Assembly: GCF_030812255.1 (NCBI RefSeq)
Contig: NZ_JAUSSH010000006.1
Location: 124,001-188,000, forward strand
Source: Paeniglutamicibacter psychrophenolicus
GTDB taxonomy: Bacteria; Actinomycetota; Actinomycetes; Actinomycetales; Micrococcaceae
Direction of reading: 5' to 3'
Length of the DNA: 64,000 nucleotides
The notes under the pieces were generated by a model. The model worked only from the letters and a program-made list of their open reading frames with translations, was not told the DNA's origin and did no database searches. Both the position numbers and the translations under genes were made by a program. This document shows, piece after piece, positions 52,617 to 62,047 of this stretch; the stretch's first letter is position 1, and the number at the start of each line of letters is the position of its first letter.

Positions 52617-53225
52617 ATGGCAATACGTGGTTCATACGCAAAGGGCATAGCAAAGCGTGCCGAGATTCTAGATGTGGCGCTGGAGGTGTTTGCACTTGAA
52701 GGCTACCGGGGAACATCCCTGCGCAAGGTCGCAAGCCTGTGCAACCTGTCCCTGGCCGGTGTGATGCATTATTTCGACTCCAAGGAAGACCTTCTCGTCC
52801 AGATCCTGCGCAGGCGCGACGCCCGCAATGAAATCAGCGGGACCTTGGAGCAGCAAGAAGACCAGTTTGCCGATATCTTGGGGCAGGCACCCAGCGAGCC
52901 CGGCCTGATTGCCCTGTACGTGACGATGGCCGCGGCGGCCTCGAACCCGGAGCATCCCGCGGCGGCCTACTTCCAGGAACGCAATGCCCGGTTGCTGAAG
53001 ATCTCCGAAGACTCCTACTATGCCGGCAAGCCCACGCCGTCGGCCGAGGAACTCGAGTATTTCCGCACCATGACGCGCTTGGTCCTGGCTGCGGCCGATG
53101 GCCTGCAGCTTCAGTGGCTGGTGGACCGCAGCATCGATGTCGTGGGAACCATGCAGGAACTGATGTCCCAGACGCACGATGCCATGGACAAGAAGCTGGG
53201 GCGCCTGGCGGCGACTTCCGAGTAA
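52617..53225 (+). CDS. TetR-family transcriptional regulator
   Basis: 202 residues. N-terminal TetR helix-turn-helix (ILDVALEVFALEGYRGTSLR, KVASLCNLSLAGVMHYFDSK), then an all-helical ligand domain. The ATG at 52617 is preferred though the frame is open further upstream. It converges on an MFS exporter gene, a common regulator-pump arrangement; the gene may also act on other targets. Ligand unknown. Confidence 0.9.
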   Translation: MAIRGSYAKGIAKRAEILDVALEVFALEGYRGTSLRKVASLCNLSLAGVMHYFDSKEDLLVQILRRRDARNEISGTLEQQEDQFADILGQAPSEPGLIALYVTMAAAASNPEHPAAAYFQERNARLLKISEDSYYAGKPTPSAEELEYFRTMTRLVLAAADGLQLQWLVDRSIDVVGTMQELMSQTHDAMDKKLGRLAATSE

Positions 53226-53250
53226 CGCGCCACCGCGCCCGCCGGTGCGG

Positions 53251-54483
53251 CTACCTCGACGAGGCTGCTGCCAGTCGCTTGGCCCGGATTCCCGTGGCCA
53301 GCGCCAGCAGCAGCCCGAGGAGCGCCAGGCCCGCACCGAGGAACGCGGGCGCCCGGTACCCAAGCCCGGCGGTGATGACCGCTGCACCCAGGGCCGCGCC
53401 CAGCGCGTTGGCGACATTCAGCGCCGAGTGGTTCAGCGAGGCGGCCAACGACTGCGCGTGCGGGGCCGAATCCATGAGCAACGCCTGCAGCGCTGGCACC
53501 AGCAGCGAGCCGGTGCCGCCGAGGATGAAGACCAGCACCAGGGTCGGCACCATGTGGGTTGCCACCACGCCGAACAGCGCCATGAAGAGCACCATGGCGG
53601 AGGTCGCGACGTAGATGGCGCCAAGAACCGACCAGTCGGCCAGCCTTCCGCCGATCAGCGAACCGACCACCATGCCGATGCCGTAGAGGCCCAGCACCAG
53701 CGGCACGGCCCGGATCGGCAGCCCGGTGACATCGGTGAGGATCGGGCTGATATAGGAATACACGGCAAAGAACCCGCCGAAGCCGACGATGCCGGTGAGC
53801 ATCGCCATCCACACCTGACCGCTGCGCAGCGCGGACAGTTCCCTGCGGATGCTGGCTCCCTCGTGCACCGGGGAGAATGGCACGAAAACGCGGATGGCAA
53901 CCCAGGTCAGCGCCCCGACGAGGCCGACCACGGCAAACATCCAGCGCCAGCCGAAGCTCTGCCCCAGGAACGTCACCACGGGCACGCCAAGCACGTTGGC
54001 GACCGACAGCCCCAGCATCACCCAGGCGATGGCGCGCCCGCGCATCGACGCGGGCACCAGGGTGCCTGCCAGGATCGCGGCGATGCCGAAGTACGCGCCG
54101 TGCGGCAGCCCGGCCAGGAAGCGGGACACGAGCATCCACTCGTAGTTCGCGGCGAACAGCGAGCTGAGGTTCGCCAGCGTGAAGAACGCCATGAGCCACA
54201 GGACCATGGTCTTGCGGGCAACCCGGGCACCCAGTGCCGTGAGGATCGGGGCACCCACCACGACGCCCAGGGCGTAGGCGGAGATCAGCAGGCCCATCCG
54301 GGCGTTGCTGACGCCCAGGTCCGTGGCGCCCTCCTGAAGCAGGCCCATGATGGTGAATTCGGTGGTGCCGATGCCGAACCCGCCCATGGCCAGGGCCACG
54401 ACCGCCAGCAGCAGTGCCCGCCCCGACAGTTGGGTGGAGCGTTTCAGGTTGGTGCTGCCCGGGGCGATGGCGTCGGAATTCAC
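53251..54483 (-). CDS. MFS transporter (DHA1/AraJ-like exporter)
   Basis: 410 residues with 12 membrane segments. ALAMGGFGIGTTEFTIMGLL in helix 1, the loop LGARVARKTMVLWLM, RFLAGLPHGAYFGIAAILAG and WVMLGLSVANVLGVPVVTFL are features of the AraJ/YdeA/CmlR-like group that export sugars or drugs. GTG at 54483 with AAGGGA upstream. It converges on the TetR gene, which may control it. Confidence 0.87.
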   Translation of the reverse strand: MNSDAIAPGSTNLKRSTQLSGRALLLAVVALAMGGFGIGTTEFTIMGLLQEGATDLGVSNARMGLLISAYALGVVVGAPILTALGARVARKTMVLWLMAFFTLANLSSLFAANYEWMLVSRFLAGLPHGAYFGIAAILAGTLVPASMRGRAIAWVMLGLSVANVLGVPVVTFLGQSFGWRWMFAVVGLVGALTWVAIRVFVPFSPVHEGASIRRELSALRSGQVWMAMLTGIVGFGGFFAVYSYISPILTDVTGLPIRAVPLVLGLYGIGMVVGSLIGGRLADWSVLGAIYVATSAMVLFMALFGVVATHMVPTLVLVFILGGTGSLLVPALQALLMDSAPHAQSLAASLNHSALNVANALGAALGAAVITAGLGYRAPAFLGAGLALLGLLLALATGIRAKRLAAASSR

Positions 54484-54658
54484 GGGTCCCTTTTTCGAGG
54501 TTCGGTGCGGAGGCGACGGCGGGCAAACGCTTGCGTTCCTGCCGCCGCAGTCTCCAGCCTACGTGGCCGCGGGCACCGCGCGGGGCCTTGGTGAGCACCC
54601 CCACAGCCGCTGCGGGCCGGAGGGTGCCACGCGTGTTCCGGGACCTGTGGTGCCGGTC

Positions 54659-55912
54659 CTAGAGGGCCATCAGGTCGTTGCCCGTGTCCTGGAGCGTCGC
54701 CACCGGGATGTTCTTGCCGATCATCGAGCGCAGGTGGTCGTTGACGTCCCAGATGTTCACGTTCATGGCGGCGGTGATCACGCCCTGGCGCAGCCAGAAG
54801 ATGATGAACTCCCCCGAGGCCATGTCCCCGCGCACCACCGCCTCGTCCTCGGCCTGCCGGTCCCCGACGTATTCCATGCCCAAATCGAACTGGTCGGTGA
54901 AGAAGTACGGCAACCAGTCATAGGATTGATCGCGTCCCAGGATGGTGGCGGCGGCGAGCTTGCCCTGGCGGATCGCGTTGTCCCAGTGCTCGACGCGCAT
55001 GTTCCGGCCCAGCGCGGTGTTGTAGGCCTCGGCGATGTCGCCGATGGCCAGGATGCTCTTGTCGCTGCTGCGCAGGTGCTCATCGACCACGACCCCGCTG
55101 CCGACCTCGAGGCCCGCGGCGACGGCCAGCTCGTTGTTGGGCACCGCCCCGATGGCCAGCAGGACGATATCCGCGGGAATGTCCCCGGTCGGGGTCTGCA
55201 CGGCTAACCCCTTGTGGGGGTCCGCGGCGATTCCGGTGACCCCGGTCCCGAAGCGGCACTGGACGCCGTTGGCGATGTGCAGCTGCGCCACGTGCGACCC
55301 GAATTCGGCGCCCATGGCCGTCGCAAGGGGAACCTGGTCCGGGGTCAGCACCGTGACCTCGAGGCCGGCCGAGCGTGCCGAGGCGCCGACCTCCATCCCG
55401 ATCCACCCGGCGCCGATGATGACCAGGTGCCGGCCGGACACCAGTTGCTCCTTGATGGCCTTCGAGTCTTCCAGCGACCGCAGCGTGTGGACGCCGGGCA
55501 GGTCCCACCCGGTCATGTTGGCGTTGCGGCCCCCGAGCCGGGAACGGCACCCGGTGGCGATCACGAGGTTTTCGTAGCCCAGGGTCGAGGAGTCCGACAG
55601 GGAGACGGTCTTGGCTGCCTTGTCGATGGCTTCGGCCGTGGTGCCCAGGCGCATCGCAACGTCCGCGCCGGTGTACCAGCTTCCGGGGAAGGGCTCGAGT
55701 TCCAGCGCGGGCTTGCTGCCCTGGAGGAATTCCTTGGACAGCGGCGGTCGTTCGTAGGGAACTTCGTTTTCGGAGGCGATCAGTGTGATGGGCTTGGTGT
55801 AGCCGCCCTCGCGCAATTCGTGGATGCAATGGGCCGCGGCAAGTCCGCCGCCAATCACCACCGTCCCCAATTCTCCTTGCGCTTCCGCTTGCGTCATCGC
55901 CGCTTCACTCAT
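54659..55912 (-). CDS. FAD-dependent NAD(P)/ferredoxin reductase-like protein
   Basis: 417 residues. FAD Rossmann motif VVIGGGLAAAHCIHELREGG, the family segment ENEVPYERPPLSKEFLQG, NAD motif LVIIGAGWIGMEVGASARSA, and the FAD-closing ILAIGDIAEAYN. The C-terminal domain (SYDWLPYFFTDQFDLGMEYV) is that of bacterial oxygenase-coupled ferredoxin reductases. AGGAGG eight nt before the ATG at 55912. No oxygenase or ferredoxin gene is next to it, so the partner is unknown. Confidence 0.9.
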   Translation of the reverse strand: MSEAAMTQAEAQGELGTVVIGGGLAAAHCIHELREGGYTKPITLIASENEVPYERPPLSKEFLQGSKPALELEPFPGSWYTGADVAMRLGTTAEAIDKAAKTVSLSDSSTLGYENLVIATGCRSRLGGRNANMTGWDLPGVHTLRSLEDSKAIKEQLVSGRHLVIIGAGWIGMEVGASARSAGLEVTVLTPDQVPLATAMGAEFGSHVAQLHIANGVQCRFGTGVTGIAADPHKGLAVQTPTGDIPADIVLLAIGAVPNNELAVAAGLEVGSGVVVDEHLRSSDKSILAIGDIAEAYNTALGRNMRVEHWDNAIRQGKLAAATILGRDQSYDWLPYFFTDQFDLGMEYVGDRQAEDEAVVRGDMASGEFIIFWLRQGVITAAMNVNIWDVNDHLRSMIGKNIPVATLQDTGNDLMAL

Positions 55913-56161
55913 GGTTATTGCCTCCTGCCAGGATGGTGCCACCGCCGTGATTCGGGGTTTTCGGGAAAGTGGTGGTGACCGTGTGTATTCCTCTCTTCAG
56001 AATGTCACTTGGCGTGGCAAGAGTCGAGGGTTCGGCCATGGCCGATGAGTGGGCGCCGAAAAACATCAGCGTTCCGGCTGGGAATCACGTGACAGGTCTC
56101 TGGGCGGAATCACAGCCGCCGTCGATGCATCGAACAGGTCGATGTGCGATTCTTGGTAACG

Positions 56162-57148
56162 ATGTCTGTTTACCCGCCCCGGCCACGCGCTGCGAAACGT
56201 ACCCGTCGGCCTCCCTCGCGCGCCCAGCGTTTCCTGAGATTCCTGGTGTTTCTCGGCGCGCTGGGAACCGCGCTGCTGATTGCTTTCCACACCCGCATCC
56301 CGGATGCCCTGGGCCTGGGCCTGCTGCTGGACAACGCCGCCCCCTGGCTGGGGCTGGTGGTTCCGCTGTTGTTGTTGGTGGCGCTGGCTTCGCGCAGCCG
56401 CACCTCGCTGGTGGTCCTGTTGGTGCCCGCGCTGGCCTGGATCCTGGCTTTTGGCCCGGCGATCGTTCCGCTGTCCTGGACGGCGCCGGCGTCCGCGGCC
56501 CACACGTTGACGGTCTCCAGCCAGAACATCAAGGCCGGAACCGGGGCGGCTGCGCAGTCCGCGCAGGAGCTGGCGGCAAGCGGCAGCGACATCGTTGCCC
56601 TGCAGGAGCTCGAGGCCGGCAGCGCCTCACGAGTCACCGATGCCCTGGGCACCGCCTATCCGCACCATTTCGTGGTGGGCACCGTCGGGGTCTGGAGCAA
56701 GTATCCCCTTGGGGAGTCCCGTTCCCTGGATCTGGGGTTGGGATGGAAGCGCGCCCTGTCGACGCGGGTGGCCACCGGGCAGGGAGAGGTTTCGCTCTAT
56801 GTCATCCATGCGGCCTCGGCCCGGCCCAACGACCACGTCGACCGCGACGTGATGCTTGGGCAGCTGGCCGCCGCGGTGCGGGCCGACCCGCACCAAAACG
56901 TCATGGCCGTGGGCGACTTCAATGCCACCAGCACCGACCGGGCGTTCACGCAGATGTCTACGGTGCTCGATGAGCCGAACCAGGACGACGGGCTCTTCGG
57001 GTTCACCTGGCCGCGGGCTCCCTTTGCCATGATGCGCCTTGACCACGTGCTGGTGCGCGGACTGGAGGTCACCTCGAACAGCAATGTCGAAGCCGGGCTC
57101 AGCGACCACTTGGCCGTCCGGGCCACGGTGAACCTGCCCGGGGAATGA
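56162..57148 (+). CDS. Membrane-anchored endonuclease/exonuclease/phosphatase (EEP) family protein
   Basis: 328 residues. Three hydrophobic segments in the first 115 residues, then an external EEP domain: TVSSQNIKAGTG (metal Asn), DIVALQELEAGSAS (Glu), VMAVGDFNATSTD (Asp-Phe-Asn) and AGLSDHLAVRATV (Ser-Asp-His). The active site looks complete; substrates of such proteins range from nucleic acids to phospholipids. The ATG at 56162 is used; a GTG at 56144 is possible. Confidence 0.85.
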   Translation: MSVYPPRPRAAKRTRRPPSRAQRFLRFLVFLGALGTALLIAFHTRIPDALGLGLLLDNAAPWLGLVVPLLLLVALASRSRTSLVVLLVPALAWILAFGPAIVPLSWTAPASAAHTLTVSSQNIKAGTGAAAQSAQELAASGSDIVALQELEAGSASRVTDALGTAYPHHFVVGTVGVWSKYPLGESRSLDLGLGWKRALSTRVATGQGEVSLYVIHAASARPNDHVDRDVMLGQLAAAVRADPHQNVMAVGDFNATSTDRAFTQMSTVLDEPNQDDGLFGFTWPRAPFAMMRLDHVLVRGLEVTSNSNVEAGLSDHLAVRATVNLPGE

Positions 57149-57172
57149 TTCGGCACCGCCGATCGTTGAGGT

Positions 57173-57844
57173 TCACCCCTCCAGTCCGGTGACCCTCATG
57201 GTGATGTTGATGCGTCCGGATTCCAGCCCGCAACCGGCGGGAGCGGTACCGGGCAGGACCTTGGTGACGCCGTGGTACGCAAGGCGCGCCGGGCCGCCGA
57301 AGACGAACAGGTCCCCGGAGGCCAACGCGATGTCTTGATAGGGCTTGCTCCGGTTCAGGGTGTTGCCGAAGCGGAAGGTGCAGGTGTCCCCGATGGAAAT
57401 CGAGACCACCGGGGCCACCGACCGTTCGTCGCGGTCCTGGTGCATGCCCATTTTGGAGTCGGCACCGTAGTAGTTCACCAGGGCGGTGTCGGGCGTGTAT
57501 GCCCTGGCCGCGGCCTGGTCCCCGGTGGCTGCCAACAAGGCATTGCGTCCCAGTCGCGCAATCCAGTCGGGAAACTCCAGCACCCGGTTGCCGTTGACGT
57601 CGACGGCCTCGCGGGAATAGGCGTAGGGCCGCCAGTGCCACCCGAGGCACACGGTTTGGACCGACATCTCGTGGGCACCGATCCTGGCCGCGCGCGGCGG
57701 CACCGGGCCCCGTCCCCACTCGTGGAAGCGGGCCACGATCCAGCGTTGTTCCTCCAGGCCCAGCCAATCCGGAACCCAGTGGGCCCCGGGCGCCAGCTCC
57801 CGCCGGGGACGGCCCAGGAAGCTGTCGGAAAAGAGCGCATCCAT
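57173..57844 (-). CDS. AlkB-like 2-oxoglutarate/Fe(II) dioxygenase
   Basis: 223 residues. Iron ligands in KMGMHQDRDE (His-x-Asp) and ARLAYHGVTKV (distal His), and the 2-oxoglutarate Arg in RINITMRVTG; ALVNYYGADSK precedes them as in AlkB. This is the dealkylating DNA/RNA repair fold, so oxidative removal of N-alkyl lesions is the likely role. AAGGA lies upstream of the ATG at 57844. Convergent with the EEP gene. The ogt-type protein at 46.3 kb is a second alkylation repair function in the window, but not linked. Confidence 0.9.
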   Translation of the reverse strand: MDALFSDSFLGRPRRELAPGAHWVPDWLGLEEQRWIVARFHEWGRGPVPPRAARIGAHEMSVQTVCLGWHWRPYAYSREAVDVNGNRVLEFPDWIARLGRNALLAATGDQAAARAYTPDTALVNYYGADSKMGMHQDRDERSVAPVVSISIGDTCTFRFGNTLNRSKPYQDIALASGDLFVFGGPARLAYHGVTKVLPGTAPAGCGLESGRINITMRVTGLEG

Positions 57845-57912
57845 GGGGCGGGGGTCCTTCCTGTCGGTTCGGTTCCGGGCCCTTGGCCACGGGCCGAGCA
57901 GCCGTACCGGTG

Positions 57913-59067
57913 TCAGCCGGCGCTGATGACGTGCGGGTAGGCAGCTGCCCGGTTCTGGAATTCGAGAATGGCCGGGTTCACAATCACGCCGTCCCGGATC
58001 TCGATGGCGCGGGCTATCGTCTCATTTTCCTTCCAGGCGGCGGGCCCGTCCAGCACCACGTCCAGGAAGGGCAGCAGTGCCTCGCTGATTTCCCAGCTGG
58101 CGGAGTTCCACAAGTATGAGGGGCTGTGGTCGACCGCGTAGTAGTTGATGTTCCGGCCCACGGTGAACATCGGATCGGCGAAGGTGGTGGGCTTGGCCCA
58201 TTCGAATCCCATGCCCTCGTCGCAGGAGACATCGATGATCAGGCTGCCCGGATAGAACGCCGTCAGGTCCTCGGTCTGCAGGTACATCAACGGCGCGTTG
58301 GGGTCCTGCAGGGTGCAGTTCACCACGATGTCGCTTTCGGCCAGGAACGGTGCCAGCGGCAAGCGTCCCTCGTCCGTGATGACCTCGCTCAGGTTCGGTC
58401 CGCCGTCGTGGTCGAACTGGACCATTTGGACGGAGTGGATGGGTGAAGCGACGGCCGCGACGGAGCGTCCGGTCAGGACACGCACGTCGTGGATGCCGTG
58501 GGCGCGCAGGGCAGTGACAGCTCCACGGGCGGTGGCGCCGAACCCGATCACGGTTGCCGAGAGCCTGCGCCCGTAGTCACCTGTGTTGCCGCACAGTTGC
58601 AGGGCGTGGATGACCGATGAGTAGCCCGCCAATTCATTGTTCTTGTGGAACACGTGCAGCCCGAAGCTGCCATCGGTTCCCCAGTGGTTCATGGCTTCGA
58701 AGGCAATGATATTGAGTTTCTGGTCAATGGCCAGCTGCGTCAGTGCGGTGTCCTGGACACAGTGCGGCCAGCCCCACAGTGTCTGGCCCTCATGCATCTG
58801 TGCCAGATCCGAGGCCTGGGGCTTGGGCAGGAGAATGATGTCGCTGCCGGCCATGGTTTCTTCGCGCGTGGCAAATCTTCCTACGAATGGTGCGAGGTCT
58901 TCATCGTCCATTCCGCAGGCCACCCCATAGCCGGATTCGACCGTGATGCGGTCTCGGAAGCGCTCGTCGATACGTTCAAAGTGAGACGGGTGGATCGGCA
59001 AACGTTGCTCGTCCACCTTGTTGGAAGTGGCAATAACACCCAGTGTAAGTTCGTTTGTAAAGTCCAT
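57913..59067 (-). CDS. ceo: N5-(carboxyethyl)ornithine synthase
   Basis: 384 residues. Alanine dehydrogenase/PNT-like protein: N-terminal part with KVDEQRLPIHPSHFERI, EMAGSD-type loop (ETMAGSDIILLPKPQ), FEAMNHWGTDGSFGLHVF, and the NAD domain LSATVIGFGATARGAVTAL. The order and length fit the NADPH enzymes that condense pyruvate with ornithine (or lysine) to N5-(carboxyethyl)ornithine. The closest family call is by these segments; a lysine-type relative cannot be excluded. Single gene with AGGAAG upstream of the ATG at 59067. Confidence 0.82.
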   Translation of the reverse strand: MDFTNELTLGVIATSNKVDEQRLPIHPSHFERIDERFRDRITVESGYGVACGMDDEDLAPFVGRFATREETMAGSDIILLPKPQASDLAQMHEGQTLWGWPHCVQDTALTQLAIDQKLNIIAFEAMNHWGTDGSFGLHVFHKNNELAGYSSVIHALQLCGNTGDYGRRLSATVIGFGATARGAVTALRAHGIHDVRVLTGRSVAAVASPIHSVQMVQFDHDGGPNLSEVITDEGRLPLAPFLAESDIVVNCTLQDPNAPLMYLQTEDLTAFYPGSLIIDVSCDEGMGFEWAKPTTFADPMFTVGRNINYYAVDHSPSYLWNSASWEISEALLPFLDVVLDGPAAWKENETIARAIEIRDGVIVNPAILEFQNRAAAYPHVISAG

Positions 59068-59152
59068 GCGTCTTGTTCTCTTCCTAGGAGGAGCAGGCCA
59101 AAATGACCCGCCCCATAGGGCTCACGGTACACCGGGTCGTGATCCGGGGCAC

Positions 59153-59623
59153 TCAGGTTCGGCCCGTGTTACCTTCGCTCCGCGGCGGATTCTCCGACCG
59201 TTCGCTCGGCGGGTTCTCCCCGGGCAAGCCGTTGCGCAACAGCCATGCGGTGTGGAGTTCGCGGCGCCGGTGCAGGATCCTGCTGGCGACAAGCATCAGC
59301 GTGGTCATCGCGGCAAGCATGATGGCGAATGCCGTTGGATAGGGCACGAATTCGGGACTGGCGGCAATCCCCGCAAGCAGTGCCCCCGTGATGAAAACGC
59401 CCGCCGCCATGCCGTAGTACAGGATGCCGGACCTGCGGTTGCTTCCCACCGATTGGTACAGGTTGCGCCCGTACCACTGCCTGAACCGCACCTTGCCGGG
59501 GCGGTCTCTTTTCAGCTTCAAGAAGCCGTGGACGAAGCAGGCCAGCCCGAAGCCGAGGGCGACAAGCACCGGCACGATCCACATTTTGTAGTCGAACCCC
59601 ATGGCCCAACTCAACACCAGCAT
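59153..59623 (-). CDS. Small membrane protein of unknown function
   Basis: 156 residues with about three hydrophobic segments: WIVPVLVALGFGLACFVHGF, ILYYGMAAGVFITGALLAGI and TAFAIMLAAMTTLMLVASRI, and a charged tail. No family was recognised. The ATG at 59623 overlaps the end of the preceding gene by 13 nt; an ATG at 59602 is an alternative. Last of three apparently co-transcribed membrane-protein genes. Confidence 0.65.
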   Translation of the reverse strand: MLVLSWAMGFDYKMWIVPVLVALGFGLACFVHGFLKLKRDRPGKVRFRQWYGRNLYQSVGSNRRSGILYYGMAAGVFITGALLAGIAASPEFVPYPTAFAIMLAAMTTLMLVASRILHRRRELHTAWLLRNGLPGENPPSERSENPPRSEGNTGRT

Positions 59624-60024
59624 CGGGACAAAAAGTACCCAAAGAGCGGACCAAAAAGCATCCAGGCCCAGGCACAGACCTGGGCCCCGGCATAGGCGGC
59701 GGCTTCCTGTTCAAACTCGGTGGGTTCGGTGTCGAAGACCTGCGGACCGGGCATGACCGCGCGGACCACCCTCCGGTTGGGTTGCTGCCCGACCAGGTGC
59801 GCGGCGTAGACCTTGTCGCGCTCCATGCGCAGTTTGCGGGCGTGGAGCAGGCCATGGATCGCAATGGCGATGGCGATGGCAACCCACATCCCCACCAGGA
59901 TGCTCGATACCCGGGCGATATCGTGGTCACCGGCCATGAAGGCGGCAAGCACCGTGAAGAGCGCACCGGCCACCGCAATCCCGATGGCTGCAATCTTGTC
60001 GCCCCGGATCGACTGGTCGGCCAT
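59611..60024 (-). CDS. Small membrane protein of unknown function
   Basis: 137 residues with two N-terminal helices (IAAIGIAVAGALFTVLAAFM and SILVGMWVAIAIAIAIHGLL) and one near the C-terminus (VCAWAWMLFGPLFGYFL). No family recognised. The ATG at 60024 has AGGTGG eight nt upstream and is preferred over a GTG at 60036. Middle gene of the three-gene group. Confidence 0.65.
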   Translation of the reverse strand: MADQSIRGDKIAAIGIAVAGALFTVLAAFMAGDHDIARVSSILVGMWVAIAIAIAIHGLLHARKLRMERDKVYAAHLVGQQPNRRVVRAVMPGPQVFDTEPTEFEQEAAAYAGAQVCAWAWMLFGPLFGYFLSRCWC

Positions 60025-60036
60025 GGTAAAGGCCAC

Positions 60037-60252
60037 CTACGGCTTGGCCGGCCGCAGTGCCGCCAATCCGGCGCCAGCCCCGGAAATGAGCAGGGCCACG
60101 ATGCCCAGACCGGTCATCACGGTTGCTCCCCACGGATCAACGTCGGTGAGCCGACGCACCAGCAAAGCCGCTGCCGAAGCCGGGAAGATCCCTGCGCCGT
60201 AAGGCATGAAGTGAAAGACCCGGATGCGCCGCTCGACGAATCCGAGTGCCAT
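60037..60252 (-). CDS. Very small membrane protein, hypothetical
   Basis: 71 residues with one clear hydrophobic segment (TVMTGLGIVALLISGAGAGL) and a weaker one before it. Twelve bp upstream of the next gene, so probably co-transcribed. No ribosome site is obvious before the ATG at 60252 and no homology is recognised, so it is less certain than its neighbours. Confidence 0.5.
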   Translation of the reverse strand: MALGFVERRIRVFHFMPYGAGIFPASAAALLVRRLTDVDPWGATVMTGLGIVALLISGAGAGLAALRPAKP

Positions 60253-60349
60253 GTGCTGGAATTCGTTGGCATCGGGGATCCGGGGATCCTTGGGAGGGTG
60301 AATGCGCCTATGCTGGGGATCCCATCGTGGATTCGGGCAAGGAGACGTC

Positions 60350-60820
60350 GTGGAACAGCAGACACTGGGTGCAGCGCTCGAGGCGGAGCACCGCGAAATC
60401 GATGGAGGGATCGAGGCGTACCTGGCCGCGACCGGAACCGCGCAGGATCAGTCCGAGACACTGGTGCGTTCCCTGGCCGGACTTCGCCGCCACATCTACC
60501 TGGAGGAAGAGTTCCTCTTTCCGCCCTTGAAAAGGAGCGGATTGATGGGGCCGATCTTCGCCATGGAACGCGAACACGGCCAGTTGTGGCACGCCATGGC
60601 CGGCATCGACAGCTCGATCGAACGCGGAGACGCTCCCGGCACCCGCACCGCTTGCACCGAACTACTCGGGCTTTTGGACAAGCACAACGCCATGGAGGAA
60701 AAGGTCATTTACGCCCAGGCCGATCAGCTGTTGGACGAAACGGCGTCCTCGGCCTTGGGCGATTTCCTTGGCTCCGGGGTCCTGCCCGCGGATTGGTCGC
60801 CGCGTTCGGCCCGCGCCTGA
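60350..60820 (+). CDS. Hemerythrin-like domain protein
   Basis: 156 residues, a four-helix hemerythrin-type fold with the iron-ligand pattern AEHREIDGGIEAYL, RHIYLEEEFLFPPL, EREHGQLWHAMAGI and LDKHNAMEEKVIYAQ. These proteins bind a di-iron centre and sense or store oxygen or nitric oxide; the exact role is unknown. GTG at 60350 with AAGGAG five nt upstream; an earlier ATG in the frame lacks both signal and homology. Confidence 0.88.
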   Translation: MEQQTLGAALEAEHREIDGGIEAYLAATGTAQDQSETLVRSLAGLRRHIYLEEEFLFPPLKRSGLMGPIFAMEREHGQLWHAMAGIDSSIERGDAPGTRTACTELLGLLDKHNAMEEKVIYAQADQLLDETASSALGDFLGSGVLPADWSPRSARA

Positions 60821-60868
60821 CCCGCCGGCGGCGCCGCACCCCGAGCCAGCTCGGATAGGCTCGGTGGC

Positions 60869-62047
60869 ATGGGACAACACGGAAAAACAGCCATCGGCAC
60901 CGCCCGGATCGTTGCCGGGGCAGGAATCCTCTGGCTGTTCAGCGGCGCGCTGAACGGCTGGATGCTCGCCCACCAGGTCCGCCTGCCCGCCCAATTCACC
61001 CGGATGCTCTTTCCCGAGACGATCACCATGCGAACCTGGCAATCGGCCCAGCCATGGCCGATCCTGCTTTCCCTGTTTTCCGTCCTGGCTCTGATGGCCT
61101 TTACGCTCCTGCTGCTGCGGGGAGCCGGCATGCGTGCGGGCAAGCAAGCCGGCAATCATCCCATCGGATTCCTTTCCATGTGGATGTCCATCGTGCTCGC
61201 CGGTTTCGCCACGGCCGCCTTTGCTTCCCTGGGCGACGTCATTGCCTCCTGGCCGCCGGCGCGGTTGGCGTGGCTGCTGGACGGCGTCCAACCCGCCTTG
61301 CTCGCGGCCGGCTACTGGGGAATCATCTGGGGCTGGCTGCCCGCGCTGGCGGGAACCCTGGCGATGAAATCCGCGAAGCCGATCCCCGATCCGAAGACCG
61401 CGCGGCGGCGGCCCGATGCCATGCCGTTGTTGGTGGCCGGGATGCTCGCAGTGATACTTGTCGTCACGATCCCCGCCGCTTACAACTACACCGAGGAAAC
61501 CCAAACCCCGCAGGCCGCTCCCCCGCCGACCGAGGCTCCCTCGCCGACCCCGTACGGATGGCCGGATCGGTCGGACGCTTTCCAACCGACCGGGGAAAAT
61601 TGGTGTGCGGGCGAAGGCGTGTCCATTTCATGGCATGAACCGGAGGGGGCGACGGGACACCGGGGGATGGCCTTCGACCTGACGAATACCGGGACCGGTC
61701 CTTGCATCGTGGAGTCCTACCCAGACATCGCCTTCAACAACGCCGAGGGGTGGGCCATCGACGTGCTGGTGGTCCATGGCGGTTCGTTCATGACCGATGA
61801 TCCCGGGGTCTCGGCCATCACCCTGTTGCCCGGCCAAAGCGCGCGGGCCTTCCTGGGCTGGAACGCCATGGCGGCAGCGGGCGATGTGCGCACCGGGACC
61901 ATGCTGGTGGCGCCCTACGCGGGGACCTTGCGCCACAGTTCGCCGGTGGACCTGGACATCATTGACGGCGGCGCCGTGTCGGTCACCGCCTGGGAGCTCG
62001 TCAAGGATCCAACCGGCACAAACAAAAGCACCCGCCCAGCCCCGTAG
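60869..62047 (+). CDS. Membrane protein with C-terminal DUF4232-like domain
   Basis: 392 residues. Four or five membrane segments in the first 215 residues (for example PWPILLSLFSVLALMAFTLL and MPLLVAGMLAVILVVTIPAA), a Pro/Thr-rich linker, then an external beta domain resembling DUF4232: GMAFDLTNTGTGPCIVESYP, two Cys that may bond, and VSAITLLPGQSARAFLGWNA. Function unknown. The last 20 bp of the gene overlap the terminator of the convergent tRNA gene. Confidence 0.75.
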   Translation: MGQHGKTAIGTARIVAGAGILWLFSGALNGWMLAHQVRLPAQFTRMLFPETITMRTWQSAQPWPILLSLFSVLALMAFTLLLLRGAGMRAGKQAGNHPIGFLSMWMSIVLAGFATAAFASLGDVIASWPPARLAWLLDGVQPALLAAGYWGIIWGWLPALAGTLAMKSAKPIPDPKTARRRPDAMPLLVAGMLAVILVVTIPAAYNYTEETQTPQAAPPPTEAPSPTPYGWPDRSDAFQPTGENWCAGEGVSISWHEPEGATGHRGMAFDLTNTGTGPCIVESYPDIAFNNAEGWAIDVLVVHGGSFMTDDPGVSAITLLPGQSARAFLGWNAMAAAGDVRTGTMLVAPYAGTLRHSSPVDLDIIDGGAVSVTAWELVKDPTGTNKSTRPAP

